Source: Bradyrhizobium elkanii WSM2783 (GTDB lineage: Bacteria; Pseudomonadota; Alphaproteobacteria; Rhizobiales; Xanthobacteraceae). From it: a stretch of DNA of 55,792 bases. A program made the position numbers and the translations under genes. Below the pieces are notes generated by a model. The model had not been told where the DNA came from. It made no database searches and was given only the letters and a program-made list of their open reading frames with translations. The stretch spans positions 1-55,792 of the forward strand of contig NZ_AXAP01000042.1 of NCBI RefSeq assembly GCF_000472865.1, in the 5' to 3' direction. Numbering within the stretch: position 1 is the first letter of the stretch; each line of letters starts with the position of its first letter. Below, piece by piece: positions 40,100-48,005 of the stretch.

Positions 40100-40882
40100 A
40101 TGATGCGCGCATTCGTCGGCCTTGCGGCTGCCACGTTGATGATAGCTTCCGCCCATGCTCAGCCAGCGGCGTCGCCTTCGCGGCTCGACGACATCATCCA
40201 GCGCGGGACGTTGCGTGTGGGCATGACCGGCGACTATGCGCCGTTTAGTTTTGTTGACCGGACGACGCCCGGCTTCAGGGGATTCGAGGTCGACATGGCG
40301 GAAGCGCTCGGCAAGGCGCTCGGCGTCAGGGTCGAATATGTCAAAACGGCCTGGCCGCAGATGACGAAGGATTTGGAAGCCGACCGCTTCGACATTGCGA
40401 TGAGCGGCATCTCGATCACGCTGGAGCGCCAGAAGAAAGGCTTCTTCTCGATCCCGATCATGCGCGAAGGCAAGACGCCGATCACCCGCTGCACCGATAT
40501 CGACAAATACCAGACGCTTGCCGAAATCGACCATGCCGGCACGCGCATCATCGTCAATCCCGGCGGCACCAACGAGCGCTTTGCGCGGGCGCATGTGAAG
40601 AACGCCGAGATCAAAGTCTTCGATGACAACACCAGGATCTTCGACGAGATTGCCAAGGGCGATGCCGACCTGATGATGACGGATGCGTCCGAGACGCGCT
40701 ACCAGCAGAAACTCCACCCCGGCGTGCTCTGCGCGGTGCATCCCGATCACCCGTTCGACTTTGCGGAAAAGGCCTACTGGCTGCAGCGCGACGTCGCGCT
40801 GAAGTTGTTTGTGGATCAATGGCTGGACATCGCAATGAAGGACGGCACCTTCAAGCGCGTCTATGCTGCCTGGTTTGAATGA
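40100..40882 (+). CDS. pheC: Periplasmic cyclohexadienyl dehydratase
   Basis: 260 residues with a Sec signal peptide (MRAFVGLAAATLMIASAHAQ), then a periplasmic binding-protein fold. I recognise the PheC pattern known from Pseudomonas: GDYAPFSF, DRFDIAMSGISITLERQ, GKTPITRC, IVNPGGTNERFA, DLMMTDASETR and HPFDFAEKAYWL. PheC dehydrates prephenate or arogenate to phenylpyruvate or phenylalanine outside the cytosol. The ATG at 40100 follows GGAGG (40087-40091). It stands alone, not next to transporter permeases, which supports an enzymatic rather than transport role. Divergent from the DUF1993 gene. Confidence 0.8.
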   Translation: MMRAFVGLAAATLMIASAHAQPAASPSRLDDIIQRGTLRVGMTGDYAPFSFVDRTTPGFRGFEVDMAEALGKALGVRVEYVKTAWPQMTKDLEADRFDIAMSGISITLERQKKGFFSIPIMREGKTPITRCTDIDKYQTLAEIDHAGTRIIVNPGGTNERFARAHVKNAEIKVFDDNTRIFDEIAKGDADLMMTDASETRYQQKLHPGVLCAVHPDHPFDFAEKAYWLQRDVALKLFVDQWLDIAMKDGTFKRVYAAWFE

Positions 40883-40999
40883 TCCGATCCGCGTCGGACT
40901 GCAAGTTTGACCATCAGGCGAGCCCTAACTAGACTGTCGGTCAGCCGTTTGAACCAAAGCTGGTGGTACACGACTTACGTTTCGATTACGTATTGAAAG

Positions 41000-41013
41000 T
41001 GATCTAGGTCACG
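41000..41013. promoter_or_regulatory. Possible CRP/FNR-family operator
   Basis: GTGATCTAGGTCAC is a near-palindrome, GTGA-N6-TCAC, resembling CRP sites and matching 11 of 14 positions of the FixK-type box TTGATCTAGATCAA. It lies 61 bases before the ATG at 41074. Motif only; regulator unknown. Confidence 0.35.
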
Positions 41014-41073
41014 TTGCATCAAGTTACTGAGGTGTAGCTTCACTGACTGGGGATTCCTGTTCTGGAGGTCATC

Positions 41074-41889
41074 ATGAAGAAGCTTCTGGCTATCGCTGCG
41101 CTTTTGCTTGCCAGCTCCACAGCGCAGGCCCAGTACACCTTCGAATATGGCGGCCGCACCATCCGCATCGATCCCGATCGCGGCACCGTCTCGATCCCCG
41201 GCGTCTACGACAATACCGGCCGCAAATCCAAGCGCGCCAAGGGTGAGGAAGGCACTCGCAAGCAGAAATCGCAGCAGCAGGAGGCGAAGACCGATTCGCA
41301 ATCCGCGCCGGCTGCGGCGGCTCCCGCTCCGTCCGGACAAGCCGCAGCACCGGCGGCCGCACCGCCCGTCCCTGCTGCGCCGCCGACGGCAGCTTCCACC
41401 GCACCCTCGACCACGACAATAGCCGTTGCGCCGAGCGATAGCGCGACCGCGCCTCAGCCCTCACCACCCAGCGCGCCAGCACCGCAGACCCAGCAGACCG
41501 CAGTGCCCGCTCCGGCCCCGGCTCCGACGGTCGCCACAGCCACTCAAGCGCCGGTCGCGAAGCCCGTGACACCAGCGGCGGCAGCGCAAGCCAATTCGCC
41601 GATCGGCATGTGGCTGACGGAGGAAAAGGAGGGCAAGATCCGCATCGAGCAGTGCGGCGCCAACCTCTGCGGCTATGCTGTCGACGAGACCTCGAACCAG
41701 AATGGCGAGCAGGTCCTGATCAACATGAAACCTGCCAAGGACAAATGGAGCGGCCGCATCCTCGATCCGAACACCGGCAGCACCTATGACTCGACGATCG
41801 CGCTCAAGGGCTCCGACACCCTGCGCGTGCAAGGCTGCGCCTTCGGCGGCATGTTCTGCGGCGGCCAGACCTGGACGCGGGTGAACTGA
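41074..41889 (+). CDS. Exported DUF2147 protein with Ala/Pro-rich linker
   Basis: 271 residues. Signal peptide (KKLLAIAALLLASSTAQAQ), a short N-terminal piece (FEYGGRTIRIDPDRGTVSIPG), a basic stretch, a long Ala/Pro/Thr-rich linker (about 75-170) and a C-terminal DUF2147 domain (SPIGMWLTEEKEGKIRIEQC ... GRILDPNTGSTYDSTIALKG). DUF2147 proteins are small beta-barrel-like periplasmic proteins of unknown function. The linker suggests the domain is held away from the envelope surface or peptidoglycan. GGAGG precedes the ATG. A CRP/FNR-like palindrome lies upstream. Confidence 0.8.
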   Translation: MKKLLAIAALLLASSTAQAQYTFEYGGRTIRIDPDRGTVSIPGVYDNTGRKSKRAKGEEGTRKQKSQQQEAKTDSQSAPAAAAPAPSGQAAAPAAAPPVPAAPPTAASTAPSTTTIAVAPSDSATAPQPSPPSAPAPQTQQTAVPAPAPAPTVATATQAPVAKPVTPAAAAQANSPIGMWLTEEKEGKIRIEQCGANLCGYAVDETSNQNGEQVLINMKPAKDKWSGRILDPNTGSTYDSTIALKGSDTLRVQGCAFGGMFCGGQTWTRVN

Positions 41890-41904
41890 TCTAGCCTTAC
41901 GAAT

Positions 41905-42002
41905 GCTGCGTAGCCCGGATGAAGCGAAGCGCAATCCGGGGAAGTGTCCGTGTGGCACGAGCGGTCCCGGGTGACGCTGGCGCTTCACCCGGGCTACGGA
42001 AC
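41905..42002. repeat. REP-type intergenic repeat pair
   Basis: GTAGCCCGGATGAAGCG near 41911 and CGCTTCACCCGGGCTAC near 41980-41997 are inverted copies (one mismatch). This GTAGCCCGGATGAAGC family is, from memory, common between genes of Bradyrhizobium and many other proteobacteria. No gene in the segment. Confidence 0.65.
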
Positions 42003-42021
42003 TCTCGCGTCCTTGGGAAAA

Positions 42022-42426
42022 CTACCCGACCTTCACATTGTATTGCTCGTCGGTGACGTGCTCCATCCAGTTCGAATAGACGCCATCGAGCGCTTCCTGC
42101 ATCGCGATATGGGTCATGGCATTGGTTGGCGACGCGCCATGCCAATGCTTCTCGTTCGGCGGAATCCAGACTACGTCGCCCGGCCTGATCTCCCTGATTG
42201 GACCGCCCTCGGCCTGGACCCGGCCGATGCCGGAGATCACGTAGAGCGTCTGGCCGAGCGGATGAGTGTGCCAGGCCGTGCGCGCGCCCGGCTCGAAGGA
42301 GACGCGCGACGAGTTCAGCCGCGCCGGCGCGGGCGCCATGATGACGGGATCCTGCAGCACCGTGCCGGTGAAATATTCGGCCGGCCCGCGACGGGTCGGC
42401 CGCGTGCCAGCGATATGGATTTCCAT
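42022..42426 (-). CDS. Cupin-domain protein
   Basis: 134 residues, single cupin barrel. Motif 1 is SFEPGARTAWHTHPLGQTLYVISGIG (His residues as metal ligands) and motif 2 is GDVVWIPPNEKHWHGA. It resembles small (R)-mandelonitrile-lyase-like/quercetinase-like cupins of unknown substrate. GAGGTAAG precedes the ATG. It starts 23 bases after the RraA-like gene on the same strand, so the two form an operon divergent from the pxp genes; the pairing suggests a shared small-acid catabolic role (inferred). Confidence 0.85.
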   Translation of the reverse strand: MEIHIAGTRPTRRGPAEYFTGTVLQDPVIMAPAPARLNSSRVSFEPGARTAWHTHPLGQTLYVISGIGRVQAEGGPIREIRPGDVVWIPPNEKHWHGASPTNAMTHIAMQEALDGVYSNWMEHVTDEQYNVKVG

Positions 42427-42449
42427 GGGCTTACCTCGCTTCTCTGAAG

Positions 42450-43148
42450 TTATTTCTTGCTCGCGGCGTAGCGCGCCTTGGTTTCGGCATTCATCGGATA
42501 GAGGCCCGGCAGTTGCACGCCATTGTTCACCTCATTGACGATCCAGGCTTCCATCCGTTCCTGCTCCGGTCCCTCGGCCAGCACCTGGTCGAGGAAGGCC
42601 TGCGGGATCAGCACCGCGCCATCCTGGTCGGCGACCACGACATCGTTCGGGAACACCGCCACGCCGCCGCAGCCGATTGGCTCGCCCCAGCCGACGAAGG
42701 TCAGTCCGGCGACGGATGGCGGCGCGGCAAAACCGTTGCACCACACCGGCAGTCCCGTGCCGAGCACGCCTTCGAGGTCGCGCACCACGCCGTCGGTGAT
42801 CAGCGCGGTGACGCCACGTTTCACCATCCGCGCGCAGAGAATGTCGCCGAAGATTCCGGCGTCGCTGACGCCCATCGCGTCGACCACGGCGATGCAGCCT
42901 TCCGGCATTGCCTCGATCGCCGTGCGGGTCGAGATCGGTGACGACCAGGATTCCGGCGTCGCCAGATCCTCGCGCGCCGGCACGAAGCGCAGCGTGAAGG
43001 CCGACCCGACCAGCCGCTTCTGGCCCGGCTTGAGCGGCTTGGTGCCGCGCATCCAGACGTTACGCAGCCCCTTCTTGAGCAGGACCGTGGTGATGGTGGC
43101 GGTGGACACGTGCGACAGCGTCGCGATCGCTTCTGCAGTGAGGGACAT
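42450..43148 (-). CDS. RraA-family protein (HMG/CHA aldolase-like)
   Basis: 232 residues of the RraA/4-hydroxy-4-methyl-2-oxoglutarate aldolase fold. GDILCARMVKRGVTALITDGVVRD contains the G-D-x-x-C/A-x-x-A-x-x-x-G...DGxxRD signature; VVVADQDGAVLIP is the usual C-terminal strand. Such proteins are either RNase E inhibitors or pyruvate-releasing aldolases; the DGxxRD arginine and aspartate favour the aldolase/decarboxylase type. The ATG at 43148 begins MSLTAEA; the longer frame is not needed. First gene of a unit with the cupin gene. Confidence 0.8.
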   Translation of the reverse strand: MSLTAEAIATLSHVSTATITTVLLKKGLRNVWMRGTKPLKPGQKRLVGSAFTLRFVPAREDLATPESWSSPISTRTAIEAMPEGCIAVVDAMGVSDAGIFGDILCARMVKRGVTALITDGVVRDLEGVLGTGLPVWCNGFAAPPSVAGLTFVGWGEPIGCGGVAVFPNDVVVADQDGAVLIPQAFLDQVLAEGPEQERMEAWIVNEVNNGVQLPGLYPMNAETKARYAASKK

Positions 43149-43343
43149 CTTGAAAGATCGGCTCCGGTGGGAATGAATTGGCGCGCGCATCTTGCGAGCC
43201 GCGGCCTTCGCGTCAAGGGCGAGAATGCGATCATCGATTACGCTATCTTATCGCCAGCCCTCGGTTTAATTTATTGAAGTTGCTTGGTGATTTTTCGCTA
43301 GCCGAATTCCACTGCGCAGCAAAACACGCTAGCTTGATGCTCG

Positions 43344-44090
43344 ATGAGCAATGATGCCATGGCCGCGCGCGAAGCCCCACCCCGTCTTCTCCCGAGTGGC
43401 GACAGCGCCATCACGGTGGAATTCAGCCGCAACATCGATGACGCCGCCAATCGGCGGGTGCTGGCGCTCGACCGTACACTTGCCGCGGCGCCGATCGCCG
43501 GCGTGACCGAAACCGTTCCGACCTATCGTTCGCTGCTCGTGCACTATGATCCCGTGCAGATCGACTTCGAAGCGCTCGGGGAACAACTGCTCACGCTGGC
43601 ACGGCGCCCCGATCCGGCCGCCGCAAGAACCCGGCGTTGGCGCATCCCGGTGGCCTATGGCGGCGAACATGGCATCGACCTCGAGGACGTCGCCAATACC
43701 CTCGACACCACGCCTGACGAGATCGTCAGGCGCCATGTCGGCGGCGACTACCGCGTCGCCATGATCGGCTTCACTCCCGGCTGGTCCTATCTCAGCGGCC
43801 TGGACAAGTTCCTGCACATGCCGCGTCGCCAGAATCCGCGTGTGCTGACGCCGGCTGGCACGATTTCAATCGGCGGCGTGCAGACCGGAATCCAGTGCAT
43901 CGCCGGACCCAGCGGCTGGCACCTGCTCGGCCGCACCGCCGTCCGCACCTATCAGCTTCACCGCGATCCGATCTTCCTGCTCGAGCCGGGCGACACTGTC
44001 AGCTTCACGGCGGTCGACGCCAAGACTTACGTCGAGCAGGATCGCGCCGCGGAAGCCGGCGAGTTCGTCGCCGAATTGGTCGCCGCATGA
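43344..44090 (+). CDS. pxpB: 5-oxoprolinase subunit PxpB
   Basis: 248 residues of the KipI/PxpB family: RLLPSGDSAITVEFSRNID at the start, YRSLLVHYDPVQIDF in the N-terminal domain, and MIGFTPGWSYLSGLD, GTISIGGVQTGIQCIAGPSGW in the C-terminal cyclophilin-like domain. With PxpC and PxpA it forms the ATP-dependent enzyme that opens 5-oxoproline (pyroglutamate) to glutamate. Its stop overlaps the pxpC start (ATGA at 44087-44090). First gene of a complete pxpB-pxpC-pxpA operon. Confidence 0.9.
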   Translation: MSNDAMAAREAPPRLLPSGDSAITVEFSRNIDDAANRRVLALDRTLAAAPIAGVTETVPTYRSLLVHYDPVQIDFEALGEQLLTLARRPDPAAARTRRWRIPVAYGGEHGIDLEDVANTLDTTPDEIVRRHVGGDYRVAMIGFTPGWSYLSGLDKFLHMPRRQNPRVLTPAGTISIGGVQTGIQCIAGPSGWHLLGRTAVRTYQLHRDPIFLLEPGDTVSFTAVDAKTYVEQDRAAEAGEFVAELVAA

Positions 44091-45130
44091 GCAAGCTCAT
44101 CGTCTCCTCGATCGGTCCGGCGAGCTCCGTGCAGGATGGCGGCCGTCCCGGCTCGCAGCGCTATGGGCTGACGCCGAGCGGTGCAATGGATCGCCTCGCC
44201 CTCGCCGCCGCGAACACGCTGGTCGGCAATGAGCCGTTCGCAGCTGCAGTGGAGATCGGACCGTTCGGTGCGAGCTTCACCGCACGTTGCGGCGCGGTAC
44301 GTATTGCGCTTGCGGGCGCCTCGCGCAGCGCCGACGTCGCGGGACGAGCCGTGGCGTTCGATACCTCGGCGACCCTCGCCGAAGGCGAGACGCTGACGCT
44401 CGGTTTTGCCAAGCGCGGCGCGTTCAGCTACCTCGCAATCGAGGGCGGAATTACGGGAGAGCCGATGTTCGGCAGCCTCGCCGTGAACGCGCGCGCAGGC
44501 CTCGGCAGCCCCTATCCGCGCCCGCTCCAGAGCGGCGACGAGCTCCAGGTGCAACGTGCCAGCGGTGCGGCCGAGCGGCGGATCGCGTTGCCCGAACGGC
44601 CGGACGCACCGATCCGCATCCTGTTCGGTCCGCAGGACGACGAATTCTCCGAGGACAACAAAAAGCTGTTCCTCGACGGCGAATGGAAGATTTCCGCAAC
44701 CAGCGACCGCATGGGCTACCGGCTCGAAGGTCCGGTGATCAAGCATCTGCACGGGCACAACATCGTCTCCGATGGCACCGTGAACGGCAGCATCCAGGTG
44801 CCCGGAAATGGCCAGCCGATCGTGCTGATGCCGGATCGCGGCACCAGCGGCGGCTATCCCAAGATCGCCACCGTCATCTCCGCGGATTTCGGCCGCTTTG
44901 CCCAGATTTCCGCCGGACACGCGTTCCGCTTCAAGACAGTCACTATGGCCGAGGCGCAGGCCGAAGCTCGAAAATTCGCCGAATTGCTCGCTACCCTGCC
45001 GGATCGGCTGCGCCCGCTCGAAGGCCTTGATCTCAACCTCGAAGCACTGAGCGCGGCCAACGTCGCGGGCCACGCCGTCAACGCCGTCGATGCCGCGACA
45101 TGGCAGGTCGCGGAATCAGCGACTAGCTAA
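44087..45130 (+). CDS. pxpC: 5-oxoprolinase subunit PxpC
   Basis: 347 residues, KipA/biotin-dependent-carboxyltransferase-like family: SSIGPASSVQDGGRPGSQRYG and SGAMDRLALAAANTLVGN at the start, FSYLAIEGGI, LFGPQDDEFSEDN, SDRMGYRLEGP and the terminal PDRGTSGGYPKIATVISAD are typical. Translationally coupled to pxpB. Partner of PxpB in the 5-oxoprolinase complex. Full-length compared with the family. Confidence 0.9.
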   Translation: MSKLIVSSIGPASSVQDGGRPGSQRYGLTPSGAMDRLALAAANTLVGNEPFAAAVEIGPFGASFTARCGAVRIALAGASRSADVAGRAVAFDTSATLAEGETLTLGFAKRGAFSYLAIEGGITGEPMFGSLAVNARAGLGSPYPRPLQSGDELQVQRASGAAERRIALPERPDAPIRILFGPQDDEFSEDNKKLFLDGEWKISATSDRMGYRLEGPVIKHLHGHNIVSDGTVNGSIQVPGNGQPIVLMPDRGTSGGYPKIATVISADFGRFAQISAGHAFRFKTVTMAEAQAEARKFAELLATLPDRLRPLEGLDLNLEALSAANVAGHAVNAVDAATWQVAESATS

Positions 45131-45165
45131 CCAAAAGCCAACCGACGCAAAGCGGGACCAGCACC

Positions 45166-45939
45166 ATGACTGCTACCATCGACCTCAACTGCGATCTCGG
45201 CGAAAGCTTCGGCCCATGGGAGATGGGTAACGACGCCGCGATGATCGAGCTTGCGACCTCCGTCAACATCGCATGCGGCTACCATGCCGGCGACGCCGAC
45301 ATCATGCGCCGCACCGTGGATCTGGCGAAGGCGCGCGGGGTGAGCATCGGCGCGCATCCCGGCTACCGCGACCTGCACGGCTTCGGCCGCCGTCCGGTTC
45401 CCGGTCTCAAGTCATCAGAGATAGAGAACCTCGTCGCCTACCAGATCGGCGCGCTGCAGGCGATCGCGACCGCGGCCGGCCACAAGGTGACCCATGTGAA
45501 GGCACATGGCGCGCTCTCCAACGTCGCCTGCGAGGACGACATGACGGCGAAGGCGATCGCGAGCGCGATCAAGGCGGTCGATCCAAGCCTGATCTTCGTC
45601 GTGCTCGCCAACTCGAAACTGGTGCGCGCCGGCGAGGAAGCCGACCTCCGCATGGCGCATGAAGTGTTCGCCGATCGCGCCTATGAGGACGACGGCAATC
45701 TGGTCTCGCGCAAGAAACCGGGTGCCGTGCTACACGATCCCAAAACGATCGCCGATCGCGTGGTGCGGATGGTTCAGGACGGCGCGGTGGTGTCGGTGTC
45801 AGGCAAGGTGATCAAGATGCGCACCGATACCGTCTGCATCCACGGCGACACGCCCGGGGCGGTCGAAATCGCGCGCGGCGTACGGCAGGCCTTAAAGGAT
45901 GCCGGGATAGCAGTCGCGCCGTTCAAGACGGCTAAGTGA
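45166..45939 (+). CDS. pxpA: 5-oxoprolinase subunit PxpA
   Basis: 257 residues of the LamB/YcsF family: IDLNCDLGESFGPWEMGND at the start, VNIACGYHAGDADIM, GAHPGYRDLHGFGRR, THVKAHGALSN, VFADRAYEDDGNLVSRK and ICIHGDTP-like VCIHGDTPGA near the end. Conserved Asp and His residues probably form the active site. Follows pxpC after 35 bases. Completes the enzyme that salvages 5-oxoproline. Confidence 0.93.
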   Translation: MTATIDLNCDLGESFGPWEMGNDAAMIELATSVNIACGYHAGDADIMRRTVDLAKARGVSIGAHPGYRDLHGFGRRPVPGLKSSEIENLVAYQIGALQAIATAAGHKVTHVKAHGALSNVACEDDMTAKAIASAIKAVDPSLIFVVLANSKLVRAGEEADLRMAHEVFADRAYEDDGNLVSRKKPGAVLHDPKTIADRVVRMVQDGAVVSVSGKVIKMRTDTVCIHGDTPGAVEIARGVRQALKDAGIAVAPFKTAK

Positions 45940-45970
45940 CAATCCGCTGAAGTGCCGGCGTGCCCGTCTG

Positions 45971-46051
45971 CGTCATTGCGAGCGCAAGCAATCCATCTCA
46001 CCACTTGCGGAGACATCGATTGCTTCGTCGCTATCGCTCCTCGCAATGACG
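45971..46051. repeat. CGTCATTGCGAG-type intergenic repeat
   Basis: CGTCATTGCGAG (45971-45982) and CTCGCAATGACG (46040-46051) bracket the inner copies AGCAATCCAT and ATCGATTGCTTCG. This family is very abundant between genes of Bradyrhizobium (from memory). No gene in the segment. Confidence 0.7.
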
Positions 46052-46080
46052 GCCGGAGACGATCGAGCCAAACAATGTTC

Positions 46081-46233
46081 TTAGAACGGATGGACGGACA
46101 GCGTGCCGAACACGATCGCTGCGATCACGGCGAAAGCGCTGTAGAGCGCAACCGTGTGAAACCCCGTCCCCGATTTCCGCGACAGGCTGCGCGCGTAAAG
46201 ATGCAGGCGGGCTTCCGCCGATAGTTCGCGCAT
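46081..46233 (-). CDS. Small single-pass membrane protein, 50 aa
   Basis: The ATG at 46233 follows GGAGATCGACG. A polar, basic N-terminal half (MRELSAEARLHLYARSLSRK) leads to one membrane helix (VALYSAFAVIAAIVFGTL) near the C-terminus. No family recognised. The long open frame on this strand from 46593 overlaps the reductase gene and is not real upstream of 46233. It lies 176 bases downstream of the nirA-linked reductase and could be part of that transcript or independent. Confidence 0.55.
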   Translation of the reverse strand: MRELSAEARLHLYARSLSRKSGTGFHTVALYSAFAVIAAIVFGTLSVHPF

Positions 46234-46409
46234 CGTCGATCTCCAATGCAACATTTGCTGCATATGGAATAGCGTTCGCGCTCGAACGCAAGACGGGCCG
46301 AAAAATAGCGATGCCGCCGCTTCCGGCCGCTTCCTTCGAAGGGAAAACTTCTCCGCGTTGTGGGCGGAGAAGAATATTATTCGTTCGAATTTGAGCTCGG
46401 ATTTACCGC

Positions 46410-48005
46410 TCAGTAAACGTCGAGCTGGAACCTGCTCTTCTTCTTGAGGTCGGCAACGAAGGCGATCGCTTCGTCCACCGAGCGGGCGCCGAACTGGGCG
46501 ACGATATCGACCAGCGCGCGTTCGACATCCTTGGCCATGCGCTTGGCGTCGCCGCAGACATAGACATGCGCGCCTTCCGCAAGCCAGCTCCACAGCTCTC
46601 GGCCGACCTCGCGCATGCGGTCCTGCACGTAAAACTTCTTCTCGCCATCCCGCGACCAGGCGAGCGACAGTCGCGTGAGCAGGCCCGCCGTCTTCATCGC
46701 GTTGAGCTCGTCGGCATAGAAGAAATCGCAGTCGCTGCGCTGATGGCCGAAGAACAGCCAGTTCTTCCCTTGCGCTCCGGTGGCGCGGCGGTCGAGCAGG
46801 AAGGCGCGGAACGGCGCGATGCCGGTGCCCGGCCCGATCATGATGATCGGCGTCTTCGGATCCTGCGGCAGGGCGAATCCGTGCGCCTTCTGCACATAGA
46901 CCTTCAACTCGTCGCCGGGATTGATGCGTTCGGCCAGGAAGGTCGAGGCCAGGCCGAGCCGCTTGCGCTTGTTGACGAGGTAACGCACGCAGTCGACCGT
47001 CAGCGACAATTTCCCGGGTGTCGCGTTATGCGACGAGGAGATCGAATAGAGCCGCGGCTGCAGCGGCTCCAACGCCTCGACGAAAGCTTCCGGATGTGGC
47101 CGCACCTTCGGGAATTTCTGCAACACCGCCATCACGTCGAGCGTCGCAGCGTCCCCGTCGGGGTCCTCGCCTTGCGCGAGCGCCCGCGCCTTCTCGCGCT
47201 GCGCGCCACCGGTCAGATAGGTGATCAGTTCGAACAGGGAGTCCGGCGCCGGCGACAGCGAGACGTCATTGAGCAGCACGTCGCGCAATGTCTTGCCGCG
47301 GACTTCGGTGACATGCGAGGCGCCGAGCAGAGCGATGATCTGGTCGACGAGGCCGAGATCGTTCCTGGCGAAAATGCCGAAAGAATCGCCCACGACATAG
47401 TCGAGCCCAGAGCCGGAGAGATCGAACTCGATATGCCAGGTCTCCTTCTCGGAGCCGGGCTTGTTGAGCAGTCGCCGCGAGACGAATTTTGCGGGCACCG
47501 GATTGTCCCGCGAGCGTCCGGGCTCGCCGGCAGGCGTTGCGGCGGCAGCCGCTGCTTCGGACGGTGCAGCAGGCGCCTTGTCGAGCTCTTCATAGAGAGC
47601 CTTCAGCATCCGCGCGGTGTCCTTGCCGCCGGGGACGCAGAGGTTGAGCCGCGCTTCGCTCTTGCCGGCGATTGCTTCCGAATAGTCGTGGCAGTTATAT
47701 CCGCACTGCCCGCAATCCTGCTGCGCCATCGCCGCCATCATGCGCCGCCGCAGCGGGCGTCCCTCGGCGAGCTTCATGCGCTCGGCGATCGGCATGGTCT
47801 GATCATGCCACGCCGCTTCGCCGTCATCGCCGTCGCCGATTGCGCCTTGCATGACGGCCGCGCCTTGCTCTGCAGACAATGGCGTTGCGACGTCCGGCGA
47901 CAAAAGTCCGGCAAAGAAGCCGTTGAGCCAGGAGCGCTGCGCTTCAGAGAACGGCGCGCTGGCGGGGATGATGTCGAGTTTCGGTGGAGGCGTGATCTGG
48001 TTCAT
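46410..48005 (-). CDS. FNR-type flavoprotein reductase with RnfB-like Fe-S module
   Basis: 531 residues, usually annotated as sulfite reductase alpha subunit (CysJ-like). The N-terminal region (about 1-130) has four Cys (98, 101, 105, 123) in CGQCGYNCHDYSEAI ... LCVPGG, close to the [4Fe-4S] motif of RnfB-type domains. An Ala/Pro linker (about 142-165) leads to a CysJ-like FAD domain (RLYSISSSHNATPGKLSLTVD) and NADPH domain (IGPGTGIAPFRAFL, HVYVCGDAKRMAKDV). There is no flavodoxin (FMN) domain. Its ATG overlaps the nirA stop (ATGA), so it is coupled to it and probably supplies electrons from NAD(P)H. Electron route through the Fe-S centre is inferred. Confidence 0.85.
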   Translation of the reverse strand: MNQITPPPKLDIIPASAPFSEAQRSWLNGFFAGLLSPDVATPLSAEQGAAVMQGAIGDGDDGEAAWHDQTMPIAERMKLAEGRPLRRRMMAAMAQQDCGQCGYNCHDYSEAIAGKSEARLNLCVPGGKDTARMLKALYEELDKAPAAPSEAAAAAATPAGEPGRSRDNPVPAKFVSRRLLNKPGSEKETWHIEFDLSGSGLDYVVGDSFGIFARNDLGLVDQIIALLGASHVTEVRGKTLRDVLLNDVSLSPAPDSLFELITYLTGGAQREKARALAQGEDPDGDAATLDVMAVLQKFPKVRPHPEAFVEALEPLQPRLYSISSSHNATPGKLSLTVDCVRYLVNKRKRLGLASTFLAERINPGDELKVYVQKAHGFALPQDPKTPIIMIGPGTGIAPFRAFLLDRRATGAQGKNWLFFGHQRSDCDFFYADELNAMKTAGLLTRLSLAWSRDGEKKFYVQDRMREVGRELWSWLAEGAHVYVCGDAKRMAKDVERALVDIVAQFGARSVDEAIAFVADLKKKSRFQLDVY

